Origin: Eimeria necatrix | Lineage: Eukaryota > Apicomplexa > Conoidasida > Eucoccidiorida > Eimeriidae | Reading direction: 5' to 3' | DNA length: 17,877 bases | NCBI RefSeq assembly: GCF_000499385.1 | Contig: NW_013651754.1 | Span: forward strand, 99,660 to 117,536 | Shown here: positions 16,557 to 17,877 of the stretch, piece by piece | Layout: each line of letters starts with the position of its first letter | Position numbering within the stretch: position 1 is the stretch's first letter | Notes under the pieces: generated by a model | Databases searched by the model: none | What the model was told of the DNA's origin: nothing | The model's input: the letters and a program-made list of their open reading frames with translations, nothing else | Translations under genes and position numbers: made by a program

Positions 16557-17634
16557 CTACCACTGCGCGTCTATGATCAGGGCGGATGACCCTTTGATGG
16601 GAAAATGGATTAATTTATTTGTCGCAATTGAAAAGCACAAAGACGCAGAAGCAGAAGCAGTCAGCAGCTCTTAAAAAAATAAAAATAAAAATAAAAATAA
16701 AAATAAAAATAAAAATAAAAATAAAAATAAAAATAAAAAAAATAAAAAATTAATTTTGGAAAACAAAAAAGAAATAAAATAAAACATTTTGAACTCAATT
16801 AAACACTAACAGAATGCAAACGCAATTATAAAACAAGCACTACCAACGGCGCAAACGAAACAAAAAGAAATAACATTAATCAAATGCATGCATGCATGCG
16901 TCTGTGGTGTATGTACAGCTGGCGGGGTGGTGGGGTCGTGTGTTTCGGAAGAGTCGATTTTGGGTATTTTGGGGTCGATTTTTTTCATTTTTTAATTATT
17001 TTAAAGTTATTTTATTTATTTATTATTATTTTTTAGTTGCTGCAAGAACTAACTGCCTCGGGACTCAGTCCAGAAGTCTTTTTGGAGCCCTTTCCCTCCC
17101 TCGTCGCCCACGCGGCGCTGCACAGCCCTGCGGCGCTGCAGCTGCTGCTGCAGCGCTTCCACTGCGACCCCAACCTCAGAGACCCAGGCGAGGGTTTAGG
17201 GTTTGCGCGCCAGGGTTTAGGGTTTGCGCGCGAGGGTTTAGGGTTTTGGGGAGAGGAGCTGGGGTTTTAGGGCAAGGGTTTGGGGCTTCGCGACGAGGGT
17301 TTAGGGTTTTGGGACGAGGGTTTAGGGTTTGGGGCGCGTATTATCTCCGTTTTTTTCATTTTTTTTCCAATTCTTTTATTAATTATTTGTTAATTCATTT
17401 ATTATCTTTTATTATTTTATTAACTCTTTATTAATTCATTTATTATCTTTTATTGTCTTTTGTTTGTTTTTATTTGCTTCTGCTGCCAGGCCACCGCTAC
17501 CAAACTCCCCTTTTTGCTGCTCGCGGTGCTGCAGTGCAGCTGCTGCTCAGCAGCGGCGCTGCTGCTGCTGCTCTCGACGAAGGCGGAGACTCTCCCCTCA
17601 CCTTTGCTGTCAAGCTCCGCCGCTACGACCAGGT

Positions 17635-17688
<54 letters not shown>

Positions 17689-17814
17689 GAGCAGTAGCAG
17701 CAGCAGCAGCAGCAGTAGCAGCAGCAGCAGCAGTTGTGTAGTTGCTGCACATGCGCAAACAAAGCTGCTGCAGCTTCCACCTCCTCAGAGACGCGCGCCA
17801 GGCAAACACTCCTG

Positions 17815-17877
<63 letters not shown>
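15839..17877 (+). CDS. Gln/Glu-rich ankyrin-repeat protein, divergent from NSF, runs off the right edge
   Basis: Proposed exons: 15839-16659, 17037-17193, 17490-17632, and 17742 to beyond the edge. Phases agree at every junction. The first exon opens with poly-Ala, then a protein-like helix (KKRNELLRAFAFKVLSDYLA), the in-frame palindrome at 16050, and a long QQQE/QEQQ tract to about 16554. It ends DDPLMGKWINLFVAIEKHKD and splices after GCA to LLQELTASGLSPEVFLEPF. Exons 2 and 3 join as NLRDPGEG+HRYQTPLFAARG, then VQLLLSSGA and GGDSPLTFAVKLRRYDQ. The TPLxxA...VQLLL..GA and SPLTFAV patterns are ankyrin repeats, so a protein-binding scaffold is likely. The first in-frame ATG is 16075 (CAAAATGG), the conservative start; the open frame upstream implies an earlier spliced exon. 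Two donors read GTCAGCAG. The exon from 17742 is the least certain, because its acceptor sits behind a CAG tract and a poly-Ser read-through is also open. Confidence 0.68.
15882..15940 (+). repeat. CTG tract read as poly-Ala
   Basis: About 20 CTG units (GCT in frame) lie near the start of the first ankyrin-gene exon. Confidence 0.85.
16050..16064. promoter_or_regulatory. GGGTGTACGTACACT just upstream of the ATG at 16075
   Basis: It lies 10 bp before the first in-frame ATG of the ankyrin gene. If the upstream frame is translated it encodes GVRTLD. Confidence 0.55.
16085..16554 (+). repeat. CAG/CAGGAG tract encoding a Gln/Glu-rich segment
   Basis: About 155 codons of CAG with regular GAG or GAA every third or fourth codon (QQQE), then a pure poly-Gln run at 16509-16553. 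The regular Glu and the absence of stops suggest a translated segment. Confidence 0.85.
16673..16752. repeat. AAAAAT hexamer array at the start of an ankyrin-gene intron
   Basis: (AAAAAT)n begins about 13 bp after the donor at 16660. Confidence 0.85.
16885..16918 (+). promoter_or_regulatory. Composite TGCATGCATGCATGC + TGGTGTATGTACAG
   Basis: Same layout and orientation, inside the ankyrin-gene intron 16660-17036. The right half of the palindrome is imperfect. Confidence 0.65.
17191..17333 (+). repeat. Interrupted telomere-like GGGTTTAGGG units at an ankyrin-gene donor
   Basis: GAGGGTTTAGGG units are separated by short GC-rich linkers (TTGCGCGC, CTTCGCGACG). The first unit supplies the donor G/GTTTAGGG of exon 17037-17193. 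Confidence 0.85.
17634..17732. repeat. CAG tract in or beside ankyrin-gene coding sequence
   Basis: CAG/AGC units follow the donor GTCAGC at 17633. The tract is taken as intron; read through in the same frame it would be poly-Ser ending SCVVAAHAQ. Confidence 0.7.
17818..17877. repeat. CTG tract at the right edge
   Basis: A pure CTG run to the window end, poly-Ala in the proposed last exon frame. Confidence 0.85.

Noticed and set aside
3942..17333. True chromosome end, suggested by TTTAGGG arrays
   Set aside because: The arrays are short, lie in both orientations and sit inside introns of a conserved gene, so they are interstitial.

Overview
The window looks like nuclear DNA of a coccidian apicomplexan, most likely a chicken Eimeria. 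It is packed with CAG/CTG trinucleotide tracts (homopolymeric Gln, Ala, Ser or Leu runs when read), interspersed AAACCCT/AGGGTTT telomere-like arrays, and TTTA, TTAA and AGCT tetranucleotide arrays, with small GT-AG exons between them. This is the texture known from the repeat-rich segments of Eimeria genomes. The species call is an inference from texture.

The one gene identified with certainty is NSF (Sec18-type AAA ATPase of SNARE recycling), on the minus strand from 14731 down to 8745. Ten exons join in frame into 777 codons plus stop. They hold the N domain, a complete D1 ATPase, D2, and a C-terminus that aligns with plant NSF. The coding sequence carries homopolymer insertions (poly-Ser after D1 Walker B, poly-Ala in the D1-D2 linker, poly-Ser in early D2) that leave the catalytic motifs intact.

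Left of NSF, also on the minus strand, nine small exons between 6670 and 1336 keep phase at every junction. They encode a largely helical, charged protein that I do not recognise, followed by a low-complexity tail. Its 5' end was not found. At the far left, a minus-strand frame stays open from 722 off the edge and reads as a Gln/Ala/Ser-rich protein. Right of NSF, and divergent from it, a plus-strand gene (about 15839 to beyond the right edge) encodes a Gln/Glu-rich segment followed by ankyrin repeats spread over several exons. The NSF to ankyrin gap (14732-15838) is the likely shared divergent promoter.

Four signals stand out. (1) Introns consist almost wholly of tandem repeats, and the repeat unit itself often supplies the splice consensus (GTAAAT, GTAATT, GTAGCT, GTTTAG donors; TTTAG acceptors). 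(2) A short palindrome, GGTGTAYRTACACC, occurs at about twelve places. It is often next to TGCATGCA, the motif bound by an apicomplexan AP2 factor, and three sites share one composite layout. (3) NSF intron 7 holds a perfect 24-bp inverted repeat with a 5-nt loop. (4) AAACCC-T6-AGGGTTT mini-hairpins occur in introns, and one is translated inside NSF. No rRNA, tRNA, CRISPR array or transposase was recognised.
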